From a virus: a stretch of DNA of 22,029 nt. Positions 6,303 through 14,711 of the stretch are shown in pieces. The position numbers and the translations under genes were made by a program. Under the pieces are notes generated by a model. The model was not told the DNA's origin. It was given only the letters and a program-made list of their open reading frames with translations, and searched no databases. How positions within the stretch are numbered: the first letter of the stretch is position 1; each line of letters opens with the position of its first letter. The stretch is taken from the IMG/VR virus record IMGVR_UViG_3300049595_001137, positions 1 to 22,029 of that record; one strand, 5' to 3'.

Positions 6303-8444
6303 TTAGACGACTGTGACTGTCACAGGCCCGGCAGGATCGCTCTCGCCTGCCGCGTTTTTGTTGGTGACCCAGATCCGGTAAGTGCCGGCTGTGGCCACAT
6401 AGTTGTGCGTCTGGGTCGTGCCCGGCGTGGCCGCCAAGTCGCCGCTGTTGCCGGTGCCCGGAAAGGCGTCAGACGCGCCGCCGATATAGACCCGCGCATG
6501 GGTAACGCCCGAGCCGTTGTTCCATTGAACGGTCGCGCCGTCGGGGGTTGTTCCGTTGTCCACCGCCGAGAGGCCGGTCGGCATCGCGGGCGGAAGCGCA
6601 GCGGTCGAGGTGTCAACCGTTGCCGTCGAAGACCAGGCCGAAAGCGTCCCGCCGCCGGTCTGGTAGGCGATCTGGACATCGAGCGTCACCTCGGCGGTCA
6701 CAAATCCCGTCGTCAGCAGAACAGGCGACCCCGCCGCCGCGTCGGTGAACTGGGCCTCGACCCAGCTGGTCGCGCCGCTGACGCGCCACCGGGCAAACCA
6801 TGTCAGGTCATCACGGGCTGGGCCGTCACCATCGATCGAAAGCCGAACACCGGCACCCGATCCGGTCTCCTCGAAAAACGCCGTCACTGTGTCGATGGTC
6901 GGGGTCGCGAGCGCTTCCGGCGCAGGGCGATCAGATCCCGAAACCGCCGAGCCTTCCTCGGTCGCAGGGTTCCACGCGTCAATCCCGGTGTCGGCCAGGA
7001 TCACATCAATCACGACCGTCGCGGACATCGGGTCGAACTCAACCCCCATGACCTCGACCACGACATCCGCCATGCTCGCCAGTTCGGCGTTCTGGATGCG
7101 GATATAACGATGCCCGAAGGCGTTGAGCCCATAAAGCCCGGTCACGATCCGGCCCCGGCGAAGCGACGCCAGCCGCGACATCTTGCGTTTCGCCAAACGC
7201 CGGGCCTGTGAGCGCGATTGCACCCAGAGCAGTTGAAGGTTCTCGGGCCGCTCGAACCCGCCCGCCGCAATGTCGGTCGTGTCCAGCCACGGATCGGCTT
7301 CGGTCTCGGTATAATCGCGGGAGGGGTCCAGATACGAGACCACCAGCTTATTGACCCGCGATTCCTCAGCCGCGAGAGACGACCATTCATAGGCCGTGAT
7401 GTGGTCGCCCGTGATCGTCAGGGTCGGGGCGACATAGCGCCCGGCCTTGATCACCAGATAGCCCTTGGCGTTCGTTGACATCCACCCATCACAGGACGCC
7501 AGCATGGCATCCCGGCGCGACTGGGGCTCAAGGTTCGTCGGGCAGTTGCCGCCGAACTGATAGCGCGGCTCAGTGCCCCCGACCTTGGCCACCGAGGCGT
7601 CGCAATAGTTGGCCTCTGCCGTCAGGTCCGCGAGGACCGGCGCGATGCAGCGATCCCATGAGCGCCCGAGGCGGTGCCATTCATGATGCACCAGCCACAC
7701 GATAGGATTGCCAGACGGCCCCCAGGTGCTTTGATCGTTGCGGCGCTGCGAACCGGAGCCGCCGGCGGTGCTGTCCGCGCGCCAGTCGTAACAAACGGCC
7801 TGCCCGACAATCGACGGGATCGGCTCGCCGTTCGGAAAGTGCTTGGGGAAACTCTCGCGGCTGCGATGGGTCGCCAGCATCATCAGGGATGCCACGCCGT
7901 CACCCCGGCAAGTCGTTGGCCATGTGGCCGAGAACTTGCTGGTCATCTCGGAATAGTGGGTCTCGGTCGGTATGCCGAGCCGGGTCTTGATCTGGACGAG
8001 GTCGCCCGCGCCATAGCGCCCGTCTGCGCCCTCCTGAACCCAGCCTGACCCGTCACGGGTCACAAGGTCGTCGTTCAGGTAGATGGCCGAGATCGAATCC
8101 AGCCGCCCATCGTGGATCGCGATAACCGCGCCAAGCGTGGCACCCGATGCCTCCCAGTGCATATAGGCCCCGCCCATCCGGGACGGCAGGCCCATCGCAA
8201 AGAACCGGATGGGCCGCGACTGGCGACGGCTGATCTTGCCGACCTCCGGGTCGGGCAGCTGGGCTTGGGCCAGCGCATTGAGGCCGACCTGGACGCCGAT
8301 ATACAGGCCCGCGCTGACCGTGGCGTAAACGCCAGCCGTGACCGCAGCAGCAGCCGCGCCCGGAAGCGCAACGCCTGCCGCAGAAAGCCCGCCCGTGATG
8401 ACGCTGGTCAGGTAGCCGGCAGCAGCGGGGATCACTTGCGGCAT
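6303..8444 (-). CDS. Tail tip / host specificity protein (J-like)
   Basis: The 713-residue protein has a hydrophobic Gly/Ala-rich N-terminus (about 1-60) and then a long central region typical of tail-tip hub proteins (residues about 70-490, including GLPSRMGGAYMHWEA, ISAIYLNDDLV and NKLVVSYLDPSRDY). The C-terminal part (about 500-713) is beta-rich and looks like one or two fibronectin type III-like domains (PAMPTGLSAVDNG, GTYRIWVTNKNAAGESDP). It follows the NlpC-like gene and precedes the fibre, the position of gpJ in lambda and the last tail gene in gene transfer agents. It probably forms the tail tip and contacts the host. Length is shorter than lambda J. Confidence 0.8.
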   Translation of the reverse strand: MPQVIPAAAGYLTSVITGGLSAAGVALPGAAAAAVTAGVYATVSAGLYIGVQVGLNALAQAQLPDPEVGKISRRQSRPIRFFAMGLPSRMGGAYMHWEASGATLGAVIAIHDGRLDSISAIYLNDDLVTRDGSGWVQEGADGRYGAGDLVQIKTRLGIPTETHYSEMTSKFSATWPTTCRGDGVASLMMLATHRSRESFPKHFPNGEPIPSIVGQAVCYDWRADSTAGGSGSQRRNDQSTWGPSGNPIVWLVHHEWHRLGRSWDRCIAPVLADLTAEANYCDASVAKVGGTEPRYQFGGNCPTNLEPQSRRDAMLASCDGWMSTNAKGYLVIKAGRYVAPTLTITGDHITAYEWSSLAAEESRVNKLVVSYLDPSRDYTETEADPWLDTTDIAAGGFERPENLQLLWVQSRSQARRLAKRKMSRLASLRRGRIVTGLYGLNAFGHRYIRIQNAELASMADVVVEVMGVEFDPMSATVVIDVILADTGIDAWNPATEEGSAVSGSDRPAPEALATPTIDTVTAFFEETGSGAGVRLSIDGDGPARDDLTWFARWRVSGATSWVEAQFTDAAAGSPVLLTTGFVTAEVTLDVQIAYQTGGGTLSAWSSTATVDTSTAALPPAMPTGLSAVDNGTTPDGATVQWNNGSGVTHARVYIGGASDAFPGTGNSGDLAATPGTTQTHNYVATAGTYRIWVTNKNAAGESDPAGPVTVTVV

Positions 8445-8445
8445 A

Positions 8446-8829
8446 TCAGACCCTCCATGCCGTAATCGCTCCCGCTGTCACCACGGCCACGCCTTTGCGC
8501 CCGACCGTCATCCACCGCGCGCCGAGGCAGATGGCCGCCGTCGGGCCGTCCGTGGCCTCAATGACGCCGATGTCCCCGCGCTGGGGTTCGTCCGTCCGTG
8601 ACAGGCCCGCCAGATCAGCACCGCGCGCAACCACGCCCGCGACGCCGCCGCCCGCCTTGAGGTGCCGCAGATAGCCGAGCCGGGTTGCATACCGACCCCG
8701 CCAGGGCGAGGCCCCGTCGATCCCCGTGTTAGCCTTGACCCAGTCAGCCACCAGAAGGCAGCAATCCCAAGTCCCCGGCTGAAAGCGCCGGCCCTCGGCT
8801 TGCGCGACAAACTCATTCAGGCAGGCCAT
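8446..8829 (-). CDS. NlpC/P60-like tail assembly protein (DUF6950-type)
   Basis: The 127-residue protein has WDCCLLVADW at residues 21-30, the position of the catalytic Cys in NlpC/P60-type tail proteins. It also has GRYATRLGYLRHL, and GDIGVIEA followed by AAICLGARW. This fits the DUF6950 group, which sits in the slot of lambda K or the GTA hydrolase, between tail-tip proteins. The only histidine I see is the one in LRHL, not at the usual catalytic place after the GD motif, so peptidase activity is doubtful. The gene overlaps the upstream one by 13 bases. The role in tail-tip assembly is inferred from position. Confidence 0.7.
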   Translation of the reverse strand: MACLNEFVAQAEGRRFQPGTWDCCLLVADWVKANTGIDGASPWRGRYATRLGYLRHLKAGGGVAGVVARGADLAGLSRTDEPQRGDIGVIEATDGPTAAICLGARWMTVGRKGVAVVTAGAITAWRV

Positions 8830-9404
8830 TTAACGGTCGCGGTCTGGGTGTAGAGATCGACGCGCGAACAGAAACTGTCGTCCGACGACCGGCGGCGCTG
8901 GTCTGTGTCCGTGAAGGCGGTCAGTTGCGCCCGCGTCCGATCCGTGAAGGCCGACCCGGCGCTGATCTTGATCTGTCGGGTGACGTTCAGGCCGTTGGCC
9001 TGGCGCGAAACCGTCGTGCTGTCCGCCGTGCCGTTCCAGAGCCACGCGACCGTCGATTGCTGCCAGCTGGTGCCGAAGAAGATCAGCCCAACGTTGACCG
9101 GAGCGCGGCGCACTTGCTCAACGTCGGCATCGGCCAGAGCAAACACATCACCGGACGGAACCGACAGGGCGAACTCGAGCCGCTCGGCCACGCCGCCGAT
9201 CAGTTGACGCAGCGCCGGAACCTCGCCCAGCAGGCCGACGCCCACATAGGTTGCGGGCGCGCCCTCGACCGTATCGGCCGGGATGGCCAGATCACCGACC
9301 CCGGCCCACGCGCGGATGACTTGGCTGGTCGTCTCGATACGAACCAGGATCGAATACCTTGGCGCACCGAGCGCCGACATAGCGGCCTCTTGTTCGGGTA
9401 GCAT
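8817..9404 (-). CDS. Tail-tip / baseplate hub component
   Basis: The 195-residue protein shows a pattern I recognise in siphovirus tail-tip proteins: VIRAWAGVGDLAIPA, then YVGVGLLGEV, a region FALSVPSGDVFALA, and near the end DRTRAQLTAFTDTDQRRRSS. It occupies the place that the DUF2163 protein holds in gene transfer agents. The ATG at 9404 overlaps the previous stop (TGATG) but has no clear ribosome site. The ATG at 9380 has AAGAGG five bases upstream, so the true start may be there (187 residues). Molecular role is inferred from order. Confidence 0.66.
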   Translation of the reverse strand: MLPEQEAAMSALGAPRYSILVRIETTSQVIRAWAGVGDLAIPADTVEGAPATYVGVGLLGEVPALRQLIGGVAERLEFALSVPSGDVFALADADVEQVRRAPVNVGLIFFGTSWQQSTVAWLWNGTADSTTVSRQANGLNVTRQIKISAGSAFTDRTRAQLTAFTDTDQRRRSSDDSFCSRVDLYTQTATVKWPA

Positions 9405-10063
9405 CAGAAGGACTCGACCCAGACCGCAGTCGCGATCAGGTTGTTGTTGAGGTCCAGCGCGCCGAGGAAGTCGTCAGGGTTGGCCAGCCGGCAGACGACC
9501 GACGGCTGGGTGAAATCGAGCTCGGTGCCGACCGTGACGGCCTCGCGCAACGGCGGGCGGATGGTGATGTCGTTCCCGCTGACCCTCGAGATCGTGTAGA
9601 GCCTGCGCCCTTTCGTTGGGTGTGTGATGCTGAACCGCTCGCCGCCTTCCAGCGCCCCGACAATCATGGTCAGGGACAAGGTCGTGGCCCGAAGCGCAGC
9701 AGCCGCCGTCAGCGTCGCGCCGACCGGCACATGGCCGAACTCCGACCCGTCCGAGAAAGTGCTGTCGTCGGAAAAGGGAACCGTCGAGGCATCCGAGCCG
9801 CCCGGCGCGAACGGCGTCTCGAACACTCGCACGATGATCTCGCCGGTCCCGCCGTCGAGGCCCGCCTCAATCGCGCGGGCCGTTTTGATCTGGGCGCGCG
9901 AGTGGAAAAAGAACTCCTGCTCGATCACCCACAAGCCGCCGCCGTCCATGCGCGCCGACCGGACAATCCCGCCCACCGATTGCCCGCCGGTTATCGCCAC
10001 GCCCTGAAGGCGGGCGCGTTCGGCGCGCGGGGTCAGAAGGTTATACGGCCAGACGTCAGTCAT
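9404..10063 (-). CDS. Putative distal tail protein
   Basis: The 219-residue protein has GGGLWVIEQEFFFHSR in its first third, a beta-rich middle with a short loop-like insert (GALEGGERFSITHPTKGRRL), and IRPPLREAVTVGTELDFTQP followed by VVCRLANPDDF near the end. It comes directly after the tape measure, where Dit-like or DUF2460-like distal tail proteins lie. It overlaps the tape measure stop by one base (TGATG). I call it a distal tail protein from position; the sequence alone does not prove the fold. Confidence 0.6.
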   Translation of the reverse strand: MTDVWPYNLLTPRAERARLQGVAITGGQSVGGIVRSARMDGGGLWVIEQEFFFHSRAQIKTARAIEAGLDGGTGEIIVRVFETPFAPGGSDASTVPFSDDSTFSDGSEFGHVPVGATLTAAAALRATTLSLTMIVGALEGGERFSITHPTKGRRLYTISRVSGNDITIRPPLREAVTVGTELDFTQPSVVCRLANPDDFLGALDLNNNLIATAVWVESF

Positions 10064-11997
10064 CAGGTCGTCCCGAGAAGGCGTTGGCGGCTTTGCAGGC
10101 CGGGAGCCGACCGGCGCGAGGCGTCGAGAACTTGCCGCCCCATATTGCCCGCCGCCTGTTGAGCGACCGGCCCGGCGACACGCTCGACCTGAACGTCAAA
10201 GTAAGGCGACGGCACGACGTGAACCGCCATCTGGCCACTGCCCTGATCCTGCCCAGGCCGACGGATGTCCACCATCTCGCCCGGCGTGGCGCGGAACTGC
10301 ATCAGCTGGCTGTCGGCACCGCCGGACCCGCCGACCTTAAACGAGCCGCCGGTCTTGAAGCCGGGGATGCCCCCGGAAAAGGTTTTCAGCACCGAGCCGA
10401 CCGTGCCGAGCCAGCCCATCGCGCCACCGCCGGTCGAGCCCTTGGGGCCGCGCAGCATATTTGTCAGCGTGTCGGCGAGACCGTCGAAGAGCGCATCCCG
10501 AAGACGCTGGGCAAGGTACTGGCCGAGGTTGCCGTCCGCCGCAGCCTGAAGACCCGAGCGGATGCCGTCATAGGTGGAGGCCCGGAGGTTCTCCTCATGG
10601 TCGGCTGCAAACTGGATGGCATCCTCGCGGCGCTTTTCTGCGGCCTCGGCGTTCTCGTTTCGGATGCGTTCCGCCGCCTGTGCCAGCGGGTTGTTCCGCT
10701 CACGATCTGCGATCAGCGCAGCACGGGCACGGTTGAACGTGTCCTGACTGATCCCGCCGTTCGCCTCACCCCGAGCCCTCAAGGCTTCGAGGCGGATCAG
10801 TTCGGCGTTGTATTTTTCAAGCTCGGTTCGCGTGTCAGCAAACACGCGCGCGCTTTCAGCAGCGGCAGCTTGCGTGTCGCGCTGGGCAGCGGTCAGACGC
10901 TCAGTCTGGCGCGTCGTCCGGCCAGCGGCGTTCGCCGTGTCTTCAAGGTCTTCGGCCAGCGCGGGGACAACCGCTGAGCCAGCCTGAACCGTACTAAACA
11001 GGGCATTGATCTGGGAGAGGGTTCCACGGATCGAGGTCATAGCCTTGCCCGACCCGTACTCCCACGCCGCCGCAGCGCCAGCAAAGTCAAGATGGATCAC
11101 GCGCTCCATCGTCCTAACGAACGCAGCCATGTTCAGGCCCGCTGCCCAAATGGCTCCAGCCACGCCAACGAACACCGCGATGATCGAGTTCATCACAATG
11201 CCGAGACCGCGCCCGACAGTTTTCAGGCCCTCGGTATTTCTGGATGCCCCCGCCAGCGAACCGATCAATCGATCCAGCGACGGCAACATTCCAGTTGTTA
11301 TCTTCGTGACGATCCCGTCCTTAGTTTTGCCAAGGCGTGTCAGGTTATCGTTGAACCGTTCCGCCGCCGCCGCCGACTCGGTGTCCAGAACGACCCCGAG
11401 CTGCTCGGCCTCCTCATACATAGCCCGGAGTCCGGCCTCGCCCTCATTGAGCATCGGGATCATGTCGGCACCGGATCGACCGAAGAGCTTGATGGCCAGG
11501 GCCGTTTTGGCCGCGCCGTCCGGCAGGGTCTCAAACCGCTTGGCCAGATCACCGATCACATCGATGGCCGGTCGGATATTGCCCGCCGCGTCAGTCGCGC
11601 TGATCCCCAAGGTGCGGAACGCCGTAGCAGCTGGGCCGGTGGCGTTTTGGCTGGCATCATACAGGCCGACCGACAGCTTGCGGATCGACTTCTCAAGGTT
11701 CTCGGCGCTGACGCCCGAAAGGTCCGCCGCGTATTGCAGGCGGCTCAAGTCCTCGACCGTGACGCCGAGGGCCTGTGACGCCTCATACATCTGATCGGCG
11801 CGGTCGATCACGCCCTTCATGGCAAGCGCCATCGCACCGCCGGCGGCGACCATTGCGGTGCCGATAGCAAGGGCTCCCGCCTTGGCAACGCCCGCGAACC
11901 GCTGGAGGCCAGTCTGGGCGGTCTTCATGCCCGTGGTGAACTGAGCCGAGTCCAGCCCGAGGGTGACCCGAAGAGCGCCAACGACAGCTTGAGACAT
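10063..11997 (-). CDS. Tail tape measure protein
   Basis: The 644-residue protein starts with VVGALRVTLGLDSAQFTTGM, a typical tape measure opening, then has two hydrophobic stretches (about residues 38-62 and 263-293) and long helical segments (for example ELIRLEALRARGEANGG). The C-terminal part is Gly-rich (SGGIPGFKTGGSFKVGG) and has the TPGEMVDIRRP motif found at tape measure ends. It sets tail length. Using the rule of about 0.15 nm per residue, the tail would be roughly 95 nm, a short siphovirus tail. An AGAGGA site seven bases before the ATG supports the start. It directly follows the tail chaperones, as expected. Confidence 0.9.
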   Translation of the reverse strand: MSQAVVGALRVTLGLDSAQFTTGMKTAQTGLQRFAGVAKAGALAIGTAMVAAGGAMALAMKGVIDRADQMYEASQALGVTVEDLSRLQYAADLSGVSAENLEKSIRKLSVGLYDASQNATGPAATAFRTLGISATDAAGNIRPAIDVIGDLAKRFETLPDGAAKTALAIKLFGRSGADMIPMLNEGEAGLRAMYEEAEQLGVVLDTESAAAAERFNDNLTRLGKTKDGIVTKITTGMLPSLDRLIGSLAGASRNTEGLKTVGRGLGIVMNSIIAVFVGVAGAIWAAGLNMAAFVRTMERVIHLDFAGAAAAWEYGSGKAMTSIRGTLSQINALFSTVQAGSAVVPALAEDLEDTANAAGRTTRQTERLTAAQRDTQAAAAESARVFADTRTELEKYNAELIRLEALRARGEANGGISQDTFNRARAALIADRERNNPLAQAAERIRNENAEAAEKRREDAIQFAADHEENLRASTYDGIRSGLQAAADGNLGQYLAQRLRDALFDGLADTLTNMLRGPKGSTGGGAMGWLGTVGSVLKTFSGGIPGFKTGGSFKVGGSGGADSQLMQFRATPGEMVDIRRPGQDQGSGQMAVHVVPSPYFDVQVERVAGPVAQQAAGNMGRQVLDASRRSAPGLQSRQRLLGTT

Positions 11998-12000
11998 CGC

Positions 12001-12219
12001 TTATCCTCTTGCTGCCCACGCCGCGAAGATCGCTTCCATCTCGGAAACGGTCTGTCGGCGGGCGGTGCGCTTCGTGCCCATCAGGCTTTCAAGCGCCGGG
12101 AACTTTTCCATGCGAGGCAGGGCGGCGGTATGCCACGCCAGCCACGCCCGGTTTTTCTGATCCAGCGCAAATCGATCAGACGCCCCGGCGAAGACCAGCG
12201 CCATCACGCGCGGCGTCAC
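12001..12219 (-). CDS. Second tail assembly chaperone segment, probably made by -1 frameshift
   Basis: The frame from the GTG at 12219 gives 72 residues (ending in KRTARRQTVSEMEAIFAAWAARG), but the same frame stays open well upstream and reads WDWPSLLQAWVSIGQPEERFWLVTPR before that GTG. This upstream part looks like genuine conserved protein, and the GTG has no good ribosome site. The segment AWLAWHTAALPRM is typical of the second tail chaperone of siphoviruses. The likely product is a fusion with the upstream chaperone, made at the slippery site at 12303-12309. That fusion would be about 210 residues. In lambda the matching pair is gpG/gpGT. Confidence 0.68.
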   Translation of the reverse strand: MTPRVMALVFAGASDRFALDQKNRAWLAWHTAALPRMEKFPALESLMGTKRTARRQTVSEMEAIFAAWAARG

Positions 12220-12245
12220 CAGCCAGAAGCGCTCTTCGGGTTGGC

Positions 12246-12632
12246 CTATTGAGACCCAAGCTTGAAGGAGCGACGGCCAGTCCCAGCCGCCGCTCCCTTC
12301 CGAGGGTTTGCGGGTTCGTCTTTCGCGTCAGGGAAAGCCGAGACCAGCGCCTTGCCGATACCGTCGAGGGCGAGGCCAGGGCCTCCCATCTCTTCGATCA
12401 GATTGCCCGCGCCGATCAGGTCAACGTCGGCATGCTGCTGGCGCAGACCGCCCCAGAGAAGGGCGCGAACAACGTGCAACGGCGGGGAACTCGCCAGAGC
12501 GCGAAGGATCTGATCGGTCGAGAGGTTGAGGATATACTCGACCTCGCACATCGCATTGATGTTGAAGGCCAGCGTGTAATCCCGCTGGCCAACACGGATC
12601 GACGCCTCACCCTTTTGGGCGTTCGCACCCAT
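12246..12632 (-). CDS. Tail assembly chaperone (GTA-gp10 / gpG-like)
   Basis: The 128-residue protein has IRVGQRDYTLAFNINAMCEVE and LSTDQILRALA, a pattern of the short tail assembly chaperones found between the tail tube and tape measure genes, including those in gene transfer agents. It would coat the tape measure during tail assembly. The C-terminal 25 residues are Ala/Gly/Arg-rich and unlike the rest. In this region lies an in-phase slippery heptamer that would divert a fraction of ribosomes to the -1 frame. The short form ends at TAG (12246). Confidence 0.77.
   Translation of the reverse strand: MGANAQKGEASIRVGQRDYTLAFNINAMCEVEYILNLSTDQILRALASSPPLHVVRALLWGGLRQQHADVDLIGAGNLIEEMGGPGLALDGIGKALVSAFPDAKDEPANPRKGAAAGTGRRSFKLGSQ
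12303..12309 (-). promoter_or_regulatory. -1 ribosomal frameshift slippery site A_AAC_CCT
   Basis: On the minus strand the bases read AAACCCT, the canonical X_XXY_YYZ form, and the reading phase is right: the chaperone codons are GCA AAC CCT. Slipping back one base gives AAA CCC TCG, which is the frame of the downstream chaperone segment; that frame has no stop from here to 12001. A GC-rich stretch with possible stem structure follows within 10-30 bases. Confidence 0.7.
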
Positions 12633-12636
12633 AGGC

Positions 12637-13053
12637 TTAGCCCGCCGCGTAAACGGGCTTGCCGGTCACTTTGATCGTCAGGCTCATGGCCACCTTGTCA
12701 TCGATCACGACATCATCGAACGCAAAGGCGGTCGGAATGCCCGAGAAGGTGAAGGTCGAGGAACCGGGGAAGGTCACGCGCCACGTCTCGACACCGGCCA
12801 GAACCAGCGTCTGGAGCAGGGTCGCGCTGGCCTCGACATAGTTCAGGTTGACGGTGACCTCGCCGCCGTCCTTCAGGCTGGGGATGTATTCGCGGAAGCC
12901 ATCGTCGGACCCCATGTGGGTCGTCTCGACCGTCTCGACATTGATCGAGGGCGGGGTGACCGACAGAACCTCGGCCAGCGAGGTGTAGGTCGAAGGCGCG
13001 GATTCATAGGCGAAGACCGCCCCAAACCCGTTAACAGCAGCGGAAGCGGCCAT
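12637..13053 (-). CDS. Major tail tube protein
   Basis: The 138-residue protein starts GFGAVFAYESAPSTYTSLAEV and has VETTHMGSDDGFREYIPSLKDGGEVTVNLNY, the hallmark of siphovirus tail tube proteins of the lambda gpV/TTP type. The C-terminal half is beta-rich (VTFPGSSTFTFSGIPTAF, MSLTIKVTGKPV). It polymerises into the hollow tail around the tape measure. AGGAG nine bases before the ATG supports the start. Neighbours on both sides fit: tail completion before, chaperones after. Confidence 0.87.
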   Translation of the reverse strand: MAASAAVNGFGAVFAYESAPSTYTSLAEVLSVTPPSINVETVETTHMGSDDGFREYIPSLKDGGEVTVNLNYVEASATLLQTLVLAGVETWRVTFPGSSTFTFSGIPTAFAFDDVVIDDKVAMSLTIKVTGKPVYAAG

Positions 13054-13065
13054 GTGTGTTGCTCC

Positions 13066-13458
13066 TTAAGAGGCGTTGGCGTGATGGACCATCAGGTCCA
13101 GTGACGTGCGGAAAAGAGGGGTGGTCTCGTCGGTGGAATCGTCTCGCTCGGAGTCGATCAGGATCACGTCAAAGCGCACCGCGCCTTGGGTGAAGGTTTG
13201 CGCCGTGATGGCGGTTTCAACGGCACGGGCGACGGCCTTGGCCGACCCGTAGGACGCGCCCCAGCAATCGACCTGGACCCGGCTGACAACGAGGCCCGAG
13301 GCCCCGGCGTGGTGAACGTCAGGCGCACCAGAGACCCGGTGCAGCACGATGGCTGGCAGCGCCGCGCCTTGCACACGACGGCCCCAGTTAATGCGGGTCG
13401 AGACCAGCGCGGCGACACCAGCCGTGGCCAGCAGCTTTGCGATCAGGGCGGCTTCCAT
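13066..13458 (-). CDS. DUF3168 tail completion protein
   Basis: The 130-residue protein has ALIAKLLATAGVAALVSTRINWG, PAIVLHRVSGAPDVHHAG, VQVDCWGASYGSAKAVARAVE and the ending LFRTSLDLMVHHAN. This series is typical of DUF3168, the siphovirus neck/tail completion (gpU-like) protein. It caps the head-proximal end of the tail tube. It lies between the gp10-like protein and the tail tube, its usual place. Confidence 0.85.
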   Translation of the reverse strand: MEAALIAKLLATAGVAALVSTRINWGRRVQGAALPAIVLHRVSGAPDVHHAGASGLVVSRVQVDCWGASYGSAKAVARAVETAITAQTFTQGAVRFDVILIDSERDDSTDETTPLFRTSLDLMVHHANAS

Positions 13459-13461
13459 GCG

Positions 13462-13944
13462 TTACCCCTTCGCGGCCAGTCTGGCGGCCTTCTTGGCCTG
13501 CCTTGCGGCGGCTTTGCTTATCTCGGCCCAGAGGTCGTCAGCGATGCCTTCCAGCAGCGCATCCTTGCCGCCATCCCAAGCGGGTCGCATGAACGGCTGG
13601 GGTGGGTGGTTCTTGTTGCCAAACTCTTGCTGGGTGCCCTGCGGTGGCACTTTGCCCGCCGGTCCAGCCGGCCCCATGTAAGCCTCGGCCTCGCTCTTGC
13701 TGCGCCGGTTTATCTTGCCTTGGCGTTTGCCCAGCTTCGTCGAGACCGCGATGCTGGTCTTTAGATCGTTTCCGCCCGTGTCCGGGTCGTCTGGGGCCAA
13801 CCGCCGGGCCTCTTCGGCCATTGGCTCCAGCCGGGCGACGGCGACCCGCCGCATCACGTTCCGGCCTGTTGCCTTGCCCAGTTCACCGAGGGCCGCGTCA
13901 ACCTCACGCAAGCCTTCAATCGTGACCGTTGTGCCCTTAGACAT
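13462..13944 (-). CDS. HK97 gp10-like neck/tail protein
   Basis: The 160-residue protein starts TVTIEGLREVDAALGELGKATG and contains RRVAVARLEPMAEEARRLAP and the C-terminal HPPQPFMRPAWDGGK, all typical of the HK97-gp10 family, involved in joining the tail to the head. Two features are less usual: a basic loop with GPAGPAGK in the middle and a Lys/Ala-rich C-terminal helix (KAAARQAKKAARLAAKG). It overlaps the head closure gene by eight bases. Confidence 0.85.
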   Translation of the reverse strand: MSKGTTVTIEGLREVDAALGELGKATGRNVMRRVAVARLEPMAEEARRLAPDDPDTGGNDLKTSIAVSTKLGKRQGKINRRSKSEAEAYMGPAGPAGKVPPQGTQQEFGNKNHPPQPFMRPAWDGGKDALLEGIADDLWAEISKAAARQAKKAARLAAKG

Positions 13945-14272
13945 CAGCCCGGACGGTCGCGCTGATCTCGATGCCCTCGCGCCGGCCGATCTCCTTGACG
14001 TGCAGGATTTGCCACGCCGCGCCGTCGAAGGTCAGTCGGTCCTTCGGGTTCAAGTCCGCGACCGCTGCCGAGTGCCGGATGACAAACCGCGCCGAAGCCG
14101 TTGCCGCTGTCTCGGCCGCCCGGAACCGCTCGCCGTCGCTGATCGGCTCATATGACGCCCAGCGTGTTGCCAGAGCGCCCCAGGCTTTCACCGGCTCGTT
14201 GAACGCATCGACGGTCTCGGTGAACCGCTCCAGAGTGATCCGGCGGTCCATTTTGCCCGCCGCGAGCGCCAT
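13937..14272 (-). CDS. Head-tail joining (head closure) protein
   Basis: The 111-residue protein has the common start of head closure proteins, AGKMDRRITLERFTETVDAFNEPV, with WASYEPISDGERFRAAE and DRLTFDGAAWQILHVKEIG following. These match the phage head-tail joining family (SPP1 gp16 / HK97 gp9 type), a short beta-barrel ring below the connector. No strong ribosome site precedes the start, but the length fits the family. Confidence 0.85.
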   Translation of the reverse strand: MALAAGKMDRRITLERFTETVDAFNEPVKAWGALATRWASYEPISDGERFRAAETAATASARFVIRHSAAVADLNPKDRLTFDGAAWQILHVKEIGRREGIEISATVRADV

Positions 14273-14275
14273 GAT

Positions 14276-14683
14276 TTAGAGAGCCACGCCAGAGGGCTGG
14301 ATGTTGACCGACAGCACCGAGGTGCTTTTCGCGATGCCGACGATGCAGGGATATTCGCCAGACCCTAGGTCAGCGACCGGGCAGATGCCCCCCGGGGTGT
14401 CCGACAGATAATAGGCCACGCCAGCGGTCATCGTCCCGCCGATGGTGATGTCGCCACCCTTCTGGACAGACAGCGGCTGGCCGTTTGACGCTCCGTTTAG
14501 CGCAATGCCATTCGGCACGCGAAGGGCTGCCGCGCCGTTGGAGTCGGCCAGCTTGAACCTCATGTCCGAGGTGTCGAGGTAGACCAGCTGCCCGGCGGTG
14601 ACGGTCGCGCCGGCGGTGCCGGATTCGCGCACCGCGTCAGAGCCCGCGACCACATTGGCGGCGGTGATTGAAATGTCGGCCAT
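14276..14683 (-). CDS. Possible capsid decoration/stabilising protein
   Basis: The 135-residue protein is beta-rich and rich in Gly, Ala and Thr. It has SGTAGATVTAGQLVYLDTSD, SNGQPLSVQKGGDITIGG and AYYLSDTPGGICPVADLGSG. Proteins of this kind lie among head and neck genes of siphoviruses; some are related to DUF2190-type capsid decoration proteins. A GAGGGAG motif is upstream of the start. Its position between the connector and head closure genes fits a virion component. The exact role is not certain. Confidence 0.62.
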   Translation of the reverse strand: MADISITAANVVAGSDAVRESGTAGATVTAGQLVYLDTSDMRFKLADSNGAAALRVPNGIALNGASNGQPLSVQKGGDITIGGTMTAGVAYYLSDTPGGICPVADLGSGEYPCIVGIAKSTSVLSVNIQPSGVAL

Positions 14684-14711
14684 GCGGCGCTCCCTCGGTT
14701 AGGTTGTGAGT

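Noticed and set aside
6192-7211. 339-codon plus-strand open frame opposite the tail tip gene
   Set aside because: Antisense shadow of the tail tip and fibre genes, with Arg/Gly-rich composition and no start signal.
12330-12336. Second slippery heptamer TTTCCCT, also in phase, upstream in the tail chaperone
   Set aside because: A -1 slip here meets a TGA stop at once, so it cannot give the fusion. It may be chance.
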